Shown piece by piece: positions 1-9,247 of a stretch of 64,000 nucleotides of DNA. The notes below the pieces were generated by a model, which was not told where the DNA came from, did not search any database, and saw only the letters and a program-made list of their open reading frames with translations. A program made the translations under genes and the position numbers. Position 1 is the stretch's first letter, and each line of letters starts with the position of its first letter. The DNA comes from Oceanospirillaceae bacterium (GTDB lineage: Bacteria; Pseudomonadota; Gammaproteobacteria; Pseudomonadales; Oceanobacteraceae): positions 1 through 64,000 of the forward strand of contig JACKOM010000011.1 in the NCBI GenBank assembly GCA_024234265.1, read 5' to 3'.

Positions 1-948
1 GGTATCGCCATGGCATGGCGCGCAGGCTGCCGGGTGGCCAACCTGGAATTCAACCAGTTCCACCCCACCTGTTTGTATCACCCCCAGGCCAAATCTTTCC
101 TGATCACCGAAGCGGTACGCGGTGAAGGAGGCCTGCTGAAACTGCCCAATGGCGAGCGCTTTATGCACAGGTTTGATGAGCGGGCCGAGCTTGCCCCCCG
201 TGACATAGTGGCCCGCGCCATCGACCACGAAATGAAACGCCTCGGTGCCGATTGCCTGTATCTGGATATCAGCCACAAACCCAAAGAATTTCTGATCGAA
301 CATTTCCCGACGATTTACCAGCGCTGCATGGAGCTGGGCATAGATATCAGCAAACAACCGATTCCCGTGGTACCGGCTGCGCACTACACCTGTGGTGGCG
401 TGGTGACCGATACCTCTGGCCGCACCGATGTGCCCAAACTTTATGCCATTGGCGAAACCGCCCATACCGGCCTGCACGGGGCCAACCGTCTGGCGAGCAA
501 CTCCCTGCTGGAATGCATCGTATTTGCGCGCAGCGCCGCCGAGCACATACTCGCCAACATGAATAAAAGTGAGGTTCCCTATGCACCGGACTGGGATTCC
601 AGCCAGGTGACGGACTCCGATGAAGACGTGGTGATTTCCCACAACTGGGATGAACTGCGCCGTTCTATGTGGGACTACGTGGGCATAGTGCGCACTAACA
701 AACGCCTGCTGCGCGCCAAACACCGTATCGACCTGTTACAGCAGGAAGTGGCGGAGTTTTACGCCAACTACCGGGTAACCTCTGACCTGCTGGAACTGCG
801 TAACCTGCTGGATGTGGCAGAGCTGATTGTGCGCTGTGCGATTGCACGCCGTGAGTCCCGCGGCCTGCATTATTCACTCAACTACCCGCGGCTCCTGCCC
901 AGTGCCTTCGACACTGTACTCACGCCCGGTATAGACCTCGCGCAATAA
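1..948 (+). CDS. nadB: L-aspartate oxidase, C-terminal part (5' end outside window)
   Basis: FAD-dependent oxidation of L-aspartate to iminoaspartate, the first step of quinolinate and NAD synthesis. The reading frame is open from the first base, so this is a window-edge partial, not a broken gene: 315 of the roughly 535 residues usual for NadB are present. Visible family motifs are QFHPT and [10 protein letters not shown] near the left edge, the substrate-site segment [11 protein letters not shown], and the FAD-contacting [18 protein letters not shown] block, followed by the C-terminal helical domain. The last 75 bp overlap the 3' end of the convergent ygfX-like gene. The partner enzyme nadC lies about 60 kb away in this window. 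Confidence 0.95.
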   Translation, partial: GIAMAWRAGCRVANLEFNQFHPTCLYHPQAKSFLITEAVRGEGGLLKLPNGERFMHRFDERAELAPRDIVARAIDHEMKRLGADCLYLDISHKPKEFLIEHFPTIYQRCMELGIDISKQPIPVVPAAHYTCGGVVTDTSGRTDVPKLYAIGETAHTGLHGANRLASNSLLECIVFARSAAEHILANMNKSEVPYAPDWDSSQVTDSDEDVVISHNWDELRRSMWDYVGIVRTNKRLLRAKHRIDLLQQEVAEFYANYRVTSDLLELRNLLDVAELIVRCAIARRESRGLHYSLNYPRLLPSAFDTVLTPGIDLAQ

Positions 949-1341
949 AATCCGCAATTGCCGCAGGGCATCTGCGTCTGTTGTTCTGTCGGCGCTGAGC
1001 ACTAACCACTGCCAGCGCCCGTCAATCTGCACCTGCATAATCACAGCCGCAAGCCATACCCGGTCAACCCGGATGCGGCTGATGGTGCGCGCCGCTGCGC
1101 CCTTGTGACTCAATAACCAGGGGCCGTTGCCAAACTCAAATACCTGCTGCCATTGCCAGGGGTACATGCCACGCCCTAAACGCCACAGGTAAAAGCCTGC
1201 CACGGGCAAAAAAATCCCCAGCCATAAAAATCCGGCAAACATGCAATGAATAATCAGACTGAACAAACTGACCATCAGCAGGGCAAATAACCTGCTGATG
1301 GCGCGGGAAGGGCTTAAAACAATTTTATTTTGGCTGGACAC
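874..1341 (-). CDS. ygfX: YgfX-family inner-membrane protein
   Basis: A 155-residue protein with two adjacent hydrophobic segments (about residues 17-34 and 36-53) followed by a soluble, Trp- and Arg-rich tail. Sequence similarity to YgfX is modest by eye. The main support is position: it starts inside the last codons of sdhE (17-bp overlap), the arrangement seen for ygfY-ygfX in enterobacteria. E. coli YgfX (CptA) has been described as a membrane-anchored protein affecting cell shape, but that role cannot be read from this sequence. Its 3' end runs antisense into nadB for 75 bp. Confidence 0.7.
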   Translation of the reverse strand: MSSQNKIVLSPSRAISRLFALLMVSLFSLIIHCMFAGFLWLGIFLPVAGFYLWRLGRGMYPWQWQQVFEFGNGPWLLSHKGAAARTISRIRVDRVWLAAVIMQVQIDGRWQWLVLSADRTTDADALRQLRILLREVYTGREYSVEGTGQEPRVVE

Positions 1342-1582
1342 GGTTGAGGATCATATCAACCATGTAGGCCACATCCGGATCAGTTGGGCGATCCTTCTGC
1401 ATAAACCAGGTGAACATATCCGCATCTTCACAGGTTAAAAGTTTGCGGTAGCGGGCCTGGTCCTCGGCGCTCAGGGTTTCGTATACGTTTTCGATAAAAG
1501 GCACCAGCAGAACGTCCAGCTCCAGCATGCCGCGGCGGCTGTGCCACCATAAACGTTTCTTTTCTGTCTCTTTGTCGCTCAC
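1325..1582 (-). CDS. sdhE: FAD assembly factor SdhE
   Basis: An 85-residue protein, the typical length of SdhE/YgfY, which promotes covalent attachment of FAD to the flavoprotein subunit of succinate dehydrogenase and fumarate reductase. The diagnostic RGxxE motif is present as RRGMLELD (Arg17 to Glu21), and the helical pattern with LLVPF and [13 protein letters not shown] follows the family. It is the first gene of a two-gene minus-strand unit with ygfX and diverges from ygfZ. A MITE-like repeat lies in the divergent intergenic region. Confidence 0.92.
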   Translation of the reverse strand: MSDKETEKKRLWWHSRRGMLELDVLLVPFIENVYETLSAEDQARYRKLLTCEDADMFTWFMQKDRPTDPDVAYMVDMILNRVQPK

Positions 1583-1688
1583 AGCAACCTCACTGCCTGT
1601 GTTGAAGTGCGGCTATTATACGCAGTTGCGCGCCGATGTCGCCTTGCATCACAGGGGCAGACGGCAAACGCCTTTTCCGAGTAAAATA

Positions 1689-1960
1689 CTAGGGAATCTC
1701 TGAATAGCTCTGCACAGCGTCGCGCATGTGCTGCCAGTTGAGATTGGCAAGGCGACGATTGCAGGAAATGACAAGTCCTTTTCAAAATCGCCAACACAGC
1801 CAGATCAGCTGACAGCCTGCGCCCTGCGGGGCTTTGCGAAATAAACCAGCTCGGTGTTGCAGCTTTTTGACGTAACCCGTTATGCCTGCAAATCTGCGCC
1901 TTGACCTGATTTATTTCGCAAAGCCGACGCGGGCACCGAGTTATTCAGAGGTTCCCCAGG
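1689..1960. mobile_element. MITE-like element, copy 1 (about 270 bp)
   Basis: The block is bounded by imperfect terminal inverted repeats: the left end reads CTAGGGAATCTCTGAATAGC and the right end, reverse-complemented, reads CCTGGGGAACCTCTGAATAA. A near-identical block recurs at 59134-59403 in the same orientation. Inside is a perfect 16-bp inverted repeat (1830-1845 and 1910-1925, GGCTTTGCGAAATAAA and its complement). No open frame in it looks like a protein. It sits between divergent sdhE and ygfZ, so ygfZ must be transcribed from within it or through it. No transposase is visible in the window, so it would be non-autonomous. Confidence 0.8.
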
Positions 1961-1982
1961 ACTTACCACGGAGAGAGACTCT

Positions 1983-2963
1983 ATGTCTGAGGCGCTGTTA
2001 TCCGCCTATGCATTCCAGCCCCTGGCCAGCGATGATGGCCGGGCCTGTTTATATCCCCTGCACGAAACTGCCCTGCTGCAGATTCAGGGCAAAGACGCAG
2101 CCAAATTTATGCAGGGGCAGATGACCGCCAATATCCAGGAAATCACCCCCCAGCAGTGGCGGCGTGGAGCGAACTGCACCGCCAAGGGGCGTATGGTGAA
2201 CAGTTTCACCCTGCTGCAGGCCGACGATCCTGAACCCACCTATTTACTGGCCATGCACAGCCCGCTGCTGGAAATCAGCATGGCGCACCTGAAAAAATAC
2301 GCGGTATTTTTCAAAGCCAGTCTGCAAAACGCACCTGACTGGGTATTGCTCGGCGCCCATGGTGATGGCATTGAGCCATTGCTGCAAAACGTCTGGCCAG
2401 AATTACCCAGCCCCCTGCAGGCTGTGCAAAACCAAAGCGGCTGCCTGCTGCACATGGATATTCCCGGCACCTGGCAACTGTGGTTAAAGCGCGATGCCGC
2501 ACAGCAGGTGCTCGATAAACTCGCCCCGCAGCTGCAATTACACTCTGCCGAACAGGGCCTCGCCCATTACCTGCGCGCCGGTATTGGCCGGGTGCGGGCC
2601 GACACCACGGAATTATTTATTCCGCAAATGCTCAACCTGCATAAAAACGCGGGCATCAGCTTTAACAAAGGCTGTTATACCGGGCAGGAAATCATTGCGC
2701 GCATGCAGTACCTTGGCAAACTCAAACGCCATATGTACCCGCTGCGTTTTACGGCCAATGCCGCCCCCGCCGCGGGCACACACCTCTACAGCCCCCTGAA
2801 AAATTCTGAAGTGGGCGAGCTGGCGGAAGCCATCGCCGTTGCACCGGGTGAATACCTTGCCCTGGCGGTGATTGAGGATGAGTTCAAAGATTCCCCGCTT
2901 CAGCTCGGGCAGGACAATCCCATTTCCCTTGAGCTGCTATCCTTACCCTATTCACTGGACTGA
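1983..2963 (+). CDS. ygfZ: YgfZ-type folate-binding Fe-S cluster / tRNA modification protein
   Basis: A 326-residue member of the GcvT-like YgfZ family, which binds tetrahydrofolate and supports Fe-S enzymes such as the tRNA methylthiotransferase MiaB. The family signature K-G-C-Y-T-G-Q-E is intact at residues 229-236, including Cys231. A purine-rich ribosome-binding site (GGAGAGA) precedes the ATG. The gene diverges from sdhE-ygfX, the classical neighbourhood for this family. The region immediately upstream is a MITE-like repeat. Confidence 0.93.
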   Translation: MSEALLSAYAFQPLASDDGRACLYPLHETALLQIQGKDAAKFMQGQMTANIQEITPQQWRRGANCTAKGRMVNSFTLLQADDPEPTYLLAMHSPLLEISMAHLKKYAVFFKASLQNAPDWVLLGAHGDGIEPLLQNVWPELPSPLQAVQNQSGCLLHMDIPGTWQLWLKRDAAQQVLDKLAPQLQLHSAEQGLAHYLRAGIGRVRADTTELFIPQMLNLHKNAGISFNKGCYTGQEIIARMQYLGKLKRHMYPLRFTANAAPAAGTHLYSPLKNSEVGELAEAIAVAPGEYLALAVIEDEFKDSPLQLGQDNPISLELLSLPYSLD

Positions 2964-2999
2964 GCAGCCACCGGCTGCTCGCCATTACAGGGAGCAGCC

Positions 3000-3833
3000 A
3001 TGGCCAACCTTCTCGAAAAAGTCGCACTGGATATCATCGCCGCGATTAAAAACGACAGCATAGTGCTGCCCACCCTGCCGGAAGTAGCCCTGCGGGTGCG
3101 CGATATCGCCGAAGACATTAACTGCACCATCCCCCAGCTGGCCAAAGTCATGACCATGGATGCCGCCCTCAGCGCGCGGGTCATCAAGGTAGCCAACAGC
3201 CCGCTGGTGCGCAGCCCCCAGGAAGTCACCGATTTAGGCACCGCCATTGCGCGCCTCGGCATTAATTTCACCGCCAATCTTGCAGTGGGCCTCGCCATGG
3301 AGCAGATGTTTCAGGCCACCACGGATATTGTTGATAAACGCATGCGCAGCCTGTGGAGCCACAGCATGGAGGTTGCCTCCATCAGCCATGTACTGGCCCA
3401 GCACTACACCAAATTACAGCCCGATCAGGCACTGTTAGGCGGTTTAGTGCATAAAATCGGCGCCCTGCCGATTCTGGCCTACGCCGAAGACCACGGTGAT
3501 TTATTAAGCGATGCCATCGCTTTAGATAAATTGATTGAAAAATTACACCCCAAATTAGGCGAACATATTTTAAGCGCGTGGAAATTCCCCAAAGAATTAC
3601 GCAACGTGCCGGGGCAATATCTGAAATTCGACCGCGTGGTGGAAAAAGCCGATTACGCTGATGTGGTGATGGTGGCGAATTTACAGTCCTATCTGGGTAC
3701 AGACCACGCGTATACCAAAATGGACTGGAATGAAATTTCTGCCTTTAAACGCCTCGGCCTCGCGCCGGATATCGAAATGAGCGAAGCCCTGAACCTGGAT
3801 GAGGGTGAAAATATCAAAGGGCTGTTAAGTTAA
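3000..3833 (+). CDS. HDOD-domain protein
   Basis: A 277-residue protein made almost entirely of an HDOD domain (about residues 20-215), the catalytically silent relative of HD phosphohydrolases found in signalling proteins. Recognisable parts are VLPTLPEVALRVRDIAED, the MDAALSARVIKVANSP segment and the LLGGLVHKIGALPIL helix. No receiver, GGDEF or EAL domain is attached. It begins 36 bp after ygfZ behind an AGGGAG ribosome-binding site and is probably cotranscribed with it. The specific role is unknown. Confidence 0.85.
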   Translation: MANLLEKVALDIIAAIKNDSIVLPTLPEVALRVRDIAEDINCTIPQLAKVMTMDAALSARVIKVANSPLVRSPQEVTDLGTAIARLGINFTANLAVGLAMEQMFQATTDIVDKRMRSLWSHSMEVASISHVLAQHYTKLQPDQALLGGLVHKIGALPILAYAEDHGDLLSDAIALDKLIEKLHPKLGEHILSAWKFPKELRNVPGQYLKFDRVVEKADYADVVMVANLQSYLGTDHAYTKMDWNEISAFKRLGLAPDIEMSEALNLDEGENIKGLLS

Positions 3834-3847
3834 GAAATCTCGGAATA

Positions 3848-4087
3848 GCCCATAAAAAACGCCGTATAATGAGGCTGTTTAAAAACGTTAGCGAGGCAGT
3901 CAGAACAAGGCAAAAACGGGCGAAAAGGCGCAGTTTATAGTTAATAAATATATGCTTCGCTCACCCTTCGGGCCGTCTTACGACGTTCTGCCAGAGGCAG
4001 TGAGCATTTTGAGTTCGTTTTTAACGAAGTTATGACAACGCAGATAGTGTTTACACAGTCTCATCTTTGCGGCGTTTTTTTATGGGC
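3848..4087. repeat. Expanded bidirectional terminator containing a MITE-like insert
   Basis: The outer arms GCCCATAAAAAACGCCG (3848-3864) and its complement (4070-4087) look like the two halves of an A-tract/T-tract terminator stem lying between convergent genes. About 205 bp separate them, far more than a normal loop. The insert has its own imperfect inverted ends (TGAGGCTGTTTAAA near 3869 and the complement of TGAGACTGTGTAAA near 4064, 12 of 14 matching), which suggests a small mobile element landed in the loop. No coding potential is evident. Confidence 0.55.
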
Positions 4088-4096
4088 GTTTATCGG

Positions 4097-5257
4097 TTAC
4101 AAATCCTGCAAAGGGTTTTGCCCCGCCCAGGTAAAATACGAAGCAATATAGTCTGCGGGCACATCCTGCCAGCGCGCATAAGACCACACAGGGGTATTGT
4201 CTTTATCAATAATGCGCGCGCGTACACCTTCGCGGAAATTACCACGCCGCGTGCAGTGAATCGACATCATCCACTCCATTTTCACCACTTCATTTAATGG
4301 CATATGCTGCGCACGGCGAATTTGCTCCAGCACCAGTAATGCAGTTACCGGGCAGCCGGCCTGATAATCTTTCCAGGCCTTTTGCAACCAGGGATGTAAC
4401 GTGGCGATAGCGGCAAATTTTTGCTCTATGACACTTAAATCATCACCAGAAAATGCATCGCTCAGGGCCGCATCATTGTGGGTTAATAAACTTTCCGGCA
4501 AAGCCTCATGGCGCTGCCCGCTGAGTTTTTCCAGCACGGCATCCACCTGGGCAAAATTATCCGCCTGCCAGATTTGCGCCTGTAATTCGCGCAGCACATC
4601 CATTTTTTGCTGGTCCGCCAGATACACATCCGCCAGCCCGCTTAACAGGCAATCCTGCGCATTTAATAAGGCGCCGCTCAGGCCGATAAAACGCCCCCAA
4701 TGCAGGGGTATACGGCTCAAATAATAGGAGGCCGCCACATCCGGATATAAACCGATTTTAATTTCCGGCCAGGTTAACTGGGTACTTTGCGAAACAATAC
4801 GGTGGCTGCAACCCACAAATAAACCCAGACCACCGCCCATCACATAACCATGCCCAAAAGCCACTATGGGTTTGGGGTAATAATGCACATTAAAATTAAA
4901 GCGGTATTCGCGGCTGAAAAAATCCTCCGCATAGGGATTTGGCCCCTGCGGATGCAGGCACATGGAATCATATAATTTGCGGATATCCCCGCCGGCGCTG
5001 AAGGCTTTATCCCCTTCGCTGTCGAGGAAAATACAGCGGATATCCTCACGCTGCGCCCATGCCTCAAGGCGATGGGCCATTAAATCCACCATTTCCAGAC
5101 TGATCGCATTTAACGCCTTCGGGGCATTTAAATGAATCCAGCCAATTTTCTGGCCATCACGGCATTCAAGCTCGGAAAATACAACAGGCACTGTGTTATC
5201 TCTTAACGGTGTATTCGGACTATGGTTTGATATGCTACGTAAAAACCCGGCGAGCAC
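4097..5257 (-). CDS. Enoyl-CoA hydratase/isomerase family protein, 3-hydroxyisobutyryl-CoA hydrolase type
   Basis: A crotonase-fold protein of up to 386 residues. Oxyanion-hole segments are FSAGGDIRKLYD and GYVMGGGLGLFVGCSHR, and the PEIKIGLYPDVAASYYLSR block matches the hydrolase branch (HIBCH-like) rather than simple hydratases, as does the long C-terminal part. Substrate cannot be fixed from sequence; valine degradation is the usual role of that branch, and no other branched-chain catabolic gene is nearby. The longest frame starts with GTG at 5257. A second GTG at 5188 (residue 24, just before VVFSELE) is an equally possible start. It diverges from the next gene. Confidence 0.82.
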   Translation of the reverse strand: MLAGFLRSISNHSPNTPLRDNTVPVVFSELECRDGQKIGWIHLNAPKALNAISLEMVDLMAHRLEAWAQREDIRCIFLDSEGDKAFSAGGDIRKLYDSMCLHPQGPNPYAEDFFSREYRFNFNVHYYPKPIVAFGHGYVMGGGLGLFVGCSHRIVSQSTQLTWPEIKIGLYPDVAASYYLSRIPLHWGRFIGLSGALLNAQDCLLSGLADVYLADQQKMDVLRELQAQIWQADNFAQVDAVLEKLSGQRHEALPESLLTHNDAALSDAFSGDDLSVIEQKFAAIATLHPWLQKAWKDYQAGCPVTALLVLEQIRRAQHMPLNEVVKMEWMMSIHCTRRGNFREGVRARIIDKDNTPVWSYARWQDVPADYIASYFTWAGQNPLQDL

Positions 5258-5263
5258 AATGAC

Positions 5264-5875
5264 ATGCTGTTCCTGTTTACCCTGGCATTTCTGATCATCA
5301 TAGTTCTGCTTTATTTATTACTGCAAAAACTCGCCTTAAATCCCCGCAGCCACGCCCACCAGCAAGTGGCTGCTGAGCAGGGCTGGCAATACCGCAGGCT
5401 GATGCAATTACCACAGGTATTATGCAGCCAACCTTACCTGAGTATTGAAGAAGGTTGCCTGCGCAGTGGCCACCACGGTCTTTATGGCAATGAAAACGGG
5501 CTGGATTTCTGGTTTTGCGATGTCAGCTGGATTACCAGCAGCATCCAGACCCAAACGCTGTTAATCATAAACGCACGCCAGCACAGCCAGCTGCATTACG
5601 TTGCCAGCCATGCTTTGCTGCGCGATGTATTTTCACCGATAAATCCCCAGCGGGAAATCAACCTGCTGAATAAACAACATTATTGCCGCCCCGCCGAACT
5701 CGATACCGCCATCAGCCAAGCACTTGCGCCATGGTTAATGACAGGTTTGAGCATTGAATATTATCAGGGCACTTTGTTAGTGTTCAAAAACCAGCATTTA
5801 TTGGCCAGCGAAGACTTAGCCGCGGCCCTGGAACACGGCCTGCGTATTTTGCAGATACTGGAAAGTTATCATTAA
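5264..5875 (+). CDS. Membrane-anchored protein of unknown function
   Basis: A 203-residue protein with one N-terminal hydrophobic segment (residues 1-22, very Leu/Ile rich) and a soluble domain without any motif I recognise. The soluble part has alternating strand-like segments (LDFWFCDVSWI, TLLIINARQH) and ends in a helix. It starts close to the divergent hydrolase gene and ends 17 bp before the amidase gene, so the two probably share a transcript. The function is unknown. Confidence 0.7.
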   Translation: MLFLFTLAFLIIIVLLYLLLQKLALNPRSHAHQQVAAEQGWQYRRLMQLPQVLCSQPYLSIEEGCLRSGHHGLYGNENGLDFWFCDVSWITSSIQTQTLLIINARQHSQLHYVASHALLRDVFSPINPQREINLLNKQHYCRPAELDTAISQALAPWLMTGLSIEYYQGTLLVFKNQHLLASEDLAAALEHGLRILQILESYH

Positions 5876-5892
5876 CCGGAAGGCGAATAATA

Positions 5893-7383
5893 ATGACAAT
5901 GCCCTTTGCCGAATACCCGCATTACGATGCCACCGCACTTGCAGGCTTAATCCGCAAAGGTGAAGTCAGCGCCGCAGATGTGCTGGAAAGCGCTGTTTTA
6001 CAGGCCGAACGTTTAAATCCGGCACTGAATGCCATTATTACCCCACTTTACGACCACGCCCGTTTGCAATTACACCGTGCCGATAAAAATGCCCCGTTTT
6101 ATGGCGTGCCGTTTTTATTAAAAGATTTATTAAGCCAGCTGGAAGGTACACCCTACAGCGCCGGCAGCCGTGCTTTGCAGGGATATATTTCCCGCCACAC
6201 CACCACATTGGTGCAGCGTTTTGAGCAAAGCGGCCTGTTAATTATGGGCAAAACCAATACACCTGAACTGGGTTTAATGGGCACCACAGAACCCAAAGCT
6301 TTTGGTGCCACCCATAACCCATGGCGTCAGGGATATTCCACCGGTGGCTCTAGTGGTGGTTCGGCGGCGGCAGTGGCGGCGGGCATTGTGCCCCTCGCCA
6401 GCGGCGGCGATGGCGGCGGTTCAATCCGCATTCCCGCCTCCGCCTGTGGTTTATTTGGTTTAAAACCCTCCCGTGCACGCACCCCCTGCGGGCCTGATTA
6501 CGGCGAAGCCTGGGACGGTGCCGCGGTTGAACACGTCATTACCCGCAGTGTGCGGGACAGCGCTGCCATTTTAGATTTAAGCAACGGCATGGATGGCGGT
6601 GCCGCCCACCCCGTCGGCCATACCCACTACAGCAGCTCACTGGAAAATCCCGTGCGCAAATTACGCATTGCCCTGTGCACTAACAGCCCCCTCGGCACAC
6701 CTGTGAATAAACATGTGGTGCATGCCCTGCAGCAAACCGCGCAATTATTAAAAGAATTGGGCCACGAAGTGGAAGAAGCCTGCCCGGAAATTCGTGGTGC
6801 CGATATTGCCCGTGCGTATCTGCACATGTATTTCGGCCACATGGCCGCCGATTTAACCCATATCGGCAAAATGGTCGGTAAACCCTGGCATAAATTACCC
6901 GTGGAATTAACCACCCACACGCTGGCACGTTTTGGTTTTGCCCTGAGTGCCGGGGATTATGTGCTGATGAAACACACCTGGAATCAATTAGCCCGCGCCA
7001 TGGCCCGTTTCCACCAGCAATATGATCTTTATTTAACCCCTGTGATGGCCACCCTGCCCCTGCCCCACGGCAGTTTTGAACACAGCTGGCTGGATAATTT
7101 ATCGATGCATCTGGTCAATGCCCTGCACCTGCACGGCCTCGCCCTGAAAACCAGCATCATCGAAGATATGGCCTATAAAAGCCTGGAAAAACTGCCTTTT
7201 ACGCAACTCGCCAACCTCACCGGGCAGCCTGCTATGTCAGTACCGCTGTTCTGCAGCCACGACAATCTGCCCATCGGCAGCCAGCTCATTGCCCCCATGG
7301 GTGATGAACTCACACTGCTGCAACTGGCACGGCAATTAGAAGAGGCCTGCCCCTGGGCCCAGCGCCTGCCCGCGGTGCGCTAA
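5893..7383 (+). CDS. Amidase signature family protein
   Basis: A 496-residue amidase-signature hydrolase. The Ser-cisSer-Lys triad can be assigned: Lys77 in PFLLKDL, cis-Ser153 in the GGSSGGS loop and nucleophile Ser177 in [11 protein letters not shown]; the spacings match the family. Such enzymes hydrolyse amides from fatty amides to aryl amides, and the substrate is not predictable here. GatCAB function is unlikely because no gatB or gatC adjoins it. A GGAAGG ribosome-binding site precedes the ATG. Confidence 0.9.
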   Translation: MTMPFAEYPHYDATALAGLIRKGEVSAADVLESAVLQAERLNPALNAIITPLYDHARLQLHRADKNAPFYGVPFLLKDLLSQLEGTPYSAGSRALQGYISRHTTTLVQRFEQSGLLIMGKTNTPELGLMGTTEPKAFGATHNPWRQGYSTGGSSGGSAAAVAAGIVPLASGGDGGGSIRIPASACGLFGLKPSRARTPCGPDYGEAWDGAAVEHVITRSVRDSAAILDLSNGMDGGAAHPVGHTHYSSSLENPVRKLRIALCTNSPLGTPVNKHVVHALQQTAQLLKELGHEVEEACPEIRGADIARAYLHMYFGHMAADLTHIGKMVGKPWHKLPVELTTHTLARFGFALSAGDYVLMKHTWNQLARAMARFHQQYDLYLTPVMATLPLPHGSFEHSWLDNLSMHLVNALHLHGLALKTSIIEDMAYKSLEKLPFTQLANLTGQPAMSVPLFCSHDNLPIGSQLIAPMGDELTLLQLARQLEEACPWAQRLPAVR

Positions 7384-7438
7384 GCAAATAGTCTACACTT
7401 CCCTGAGGTGCGTGAATCCGCAACTCAGGGAGAGTGAC

Positions 7439-8032
7439 ATGGGCAAAGAGCACGACGAAAAACTCATCGACGAAGATCCTAACGCCGAACTCGACGATTC
7501 GATGCGCATTAAGCTGCTTGAAGCGTCAGCAAAATCACGTCTGATTATTCTCGCCATCATGGCCACCCTGTGCCTGATTCTGCTGGCAATTGTGATTGCA
7601 GGTTTTATCACCATGACCATGCGCATCAGTGATCTTGAAGCGGCCAACGTGGAATTACACGCCCTTCACACAGAGCAGGAAGGCACCCTTGAAGCCATCT
7701 CCCTGCAACTGGCGAAATTCGACAGCGATTACGGTTCAAGCCTGGATTCGATTAAAGATTTAAGCCTTAACGGCGCTGAGGGCAAACTCGCAAAAGTCGC
7801 CAAAATGCTGCAGCAGTTAAGTGATATGCGTGAAAAAGAACTCGCCACCACCCGCAACGGCCTGCTGAGTTTGTCGCGCATGGTACGGGGCAGCAGCGTC
7901 TGGCAGGACGACTACGGCAATCAATATCAGGATTTACTCAGCAAAAACCGCAACCTGATGGAGCAAATTCAGGACCTGCGGGGCGTGAAAAAAGAGGAAA
8001 AACCAGAGCCACCCGGCACCCTGGATTTTTAA
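7439..8032 (+). CDS. Membrane protein with coiled-coil periplasmic domain, unknown
   Basis: The start chosen is the ATG at 7439 behind CAGGGAGAG, not the earlier in-frame GTG at 7412. The 197-residue product has an acidic cytoplasmic N-terminus, a single transmembrane segment (about residues 35-58) and a long helical, heptad-like periplasmic part, ending in a charged Pro-rich tail. No catalytic motif is visible. It lies between the amidase and an acetyltransferase without overlap. Function unknown. Confidence 0.75.
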   Translation: MGKEHDEKLIDEDPNAELDDSMRIKLLEASAKSRLIILAIMATLCLILLAIVIAGFITMTMRISDLEAANVELHALHTEQEGTLEAISLQLAKFDSDYGSSLDSIKDLSLNGAEGKLAKVAKMLQQLSDMREKELATTRNGLLSLSRMVRGSSVWQDDYGNQYQDLLSKNRNLMEQIQDLRGVKKEEKPEPPGTLDF

Positions 8033-8072
8033 ATAAAATTGCAGCGCACGCTTATTTGCGCACAATAGCGCC

Positions 8073-8513
8073 ATGCATATTTATGAATGGCGCGAGCCAC
8101 ACTTCCGCCCGGTAAATACCTTCTACAAACAGCAGGGCCACACCGGCAAAGCCAACGGTACTGACAGGGTATGGGTTATCGAAGATCAGGGCGAACTGCT
8201 CGGCGCTGTACGTTTAGTCCCCATGGAGGGGCACTATTGGCTGCGCAGCCTGCAAATTGCAGCCCATCAGCAGCGCAAAGGTCTTGGCTTACAACTGCTC
8301 GCTGAAATTAACCGCACAGTGCCAAACAACATCTATTGTTTTCCCTATGCGCACCTGCACGGCTTTTACACCCACGCGGGTTACAGCCATTTAAGCGCAG
8401 ATAATTGCCCGGAAAACATACGTTTACTCTATGCCCGTTATGGCAAAACCCCACAGAAAACCCTGCTGATGGCGCGCGTTTCTGCCAGTGCAGAGCCAGC
8501 CCTGCTGGGGTAG
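8073..8513 (+). CDS. GNAT family N-acetyltransferase
   Basis: A 146-residue GNAT fold. The acetyl-CoA pyrophosphate-binding motif A is seen as LQIAAHQQRKGLGLQLL, following the strand LGAVRLVP, and the C-terminal strand region HGFYTHAGYSHL fits the family. The substrate is unknown. No convincing ribosome-binding site precedes the ATG. The neighbouring gene 38 bp downstream is a hotdog-fold protein; no pathway link is obvious. Confidence 0.8.
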   Translation: MHIYEWREPHFRPVNTFYKQQGHTGKANGTDRVWVIEDQGELLGAVRLVPMEGHYWLRSLQIAAHQQRKGLGLQLLAEINRTVPNNIYCFPYAHLHGFYTHAGYSHLSADNCPENIRLLYARYGKTPQKTLLMARVSASAEPALLG

Positions 8514-8551
8514 ACTCCGGCCCCGTTACGATTCACCCATTGGAAAACAAC

Positions 8552-9043
8552 ATGTCTAAACCTAATAAATTAAGCCAGGTAGTTGCCAAGATTTATTCCC
8601 TGCCAACCTTCCTGCAAGTACCGGCCCTGAGCAAAGCATTTGGCAGCATTATTAAATACGCCGGCCACAGCGGCGTAAAAGTTGAAAAAATGAGCCACAA
8701 CGAATGTATCGTGAGCCTCAAAAATAAAAAGAAAGTGCAAAACCACATTGGTGGCATCCACGCTGCGGCCATGGCCCTGCTCGCGGAATCCGCCACGGGT
8801 TTTGTGTGTGGCATGAATGCCCCGGACGATAAAATCCTCGTGATTAAAAAAATGAACATCGATTATGTTAAACGTTCCACCGGTGCCATGCGTGCAGTGG
8901 CCACCCTGAGCGATGAACAGATTCAAAAAATCAAAACCGAAGAAAAAGGCGATGTGATCGTTGCGGTAACAATCACAGATGAAGTAAACGTAGAACCTAT
9001 TAAAGCCGAAATGACTTGGGCCTGGGTCAGCAAGAAACGTTAA
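8552..9043 (+). CDS. DUF4442-type hotdog-fold protein
   Basis: A 163-residue protein of the hotdog/thioesterase-like group (DUF4442). The typical central segment NHIGGIHAAAMALLAES, where thioesterases carry their catalytic or binding residues, is present, followed by strands around KMNIDYVKRSTGAMRAVATL. The ATG at 8552 is preferred over an upstream in-frame start at 8405 that would overlap the acetyltransferase. A strong terminator follows at 9069. The substrate is not known. Confidence 0.75.
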   Translation: MSKPNKLSQVVAKIYSLPTFLQVPALSKAFGSIIKYAGHSGVKVEKMSHNECIVSLKNKKKVQNHIGGIHAAAMALLAESATGFVCGMNAPDDKILVIKKMNIDYVKRSTGAMRAVATLSDEQIQKIKTEEKGDVIVAVTITDEVNVEPIKAEMTWAWVSKKR

Positions 9044-9068
9044 TTTAAAACCAGCTACAATGTTTCTT

Positions 9069-9104
9069 AAATAAATAGCCCGCAATTTGCGGGCTATTTA
9101 TTTT
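9069..9104. terminator. Rho-independent terminator
   Basis: A near-perfect hairpin with 17-bp arms (core GCCCGCAA/TTGCGGGC) closed by A- and T-tracts on both sides, 25 bp after the DUF4442 gene. It ends that plus-strand unit and could work in both directions. Confidence 0.85.
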
Positions 9105-9187
9105 CTGGAAAGCCAAAGAACATCGTATGAAATGGCAAAAATATTTTCTGCGATTCTTAACTTTATTAGTCCATTAATCCTAAAAAC

Positions 9188-9215
9188 AAAAACGGCCCCG
9201 AAGGGCCGTTTTTTT
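9188..9215. terminator. Rho-independent terminator
   Basis: The stem ACGGCCC/GGGCCGT with a CGAA-type loop, flanked by A5 and T7 tracts, lies 33 bp beyond the stop codon of the minus-strand lipoprotein gene, which it should terminate. Confidence 0.85.
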
Positions 9216-9247
9216 ATTGCATCCCATCCCTGGGACAAATTGCCCTA

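Noticed and set aside
1..948. nadB as a pseudogene lacking its 5' end
   Set aside because: The frame is open to the window edge; truncation is only the window boundary.
1882..2124. Open frame of 80 codons crossing the MITE end into ygfZ
   Set aside because: Shadow frame of ygfZ and the repeat; no protein-like features.
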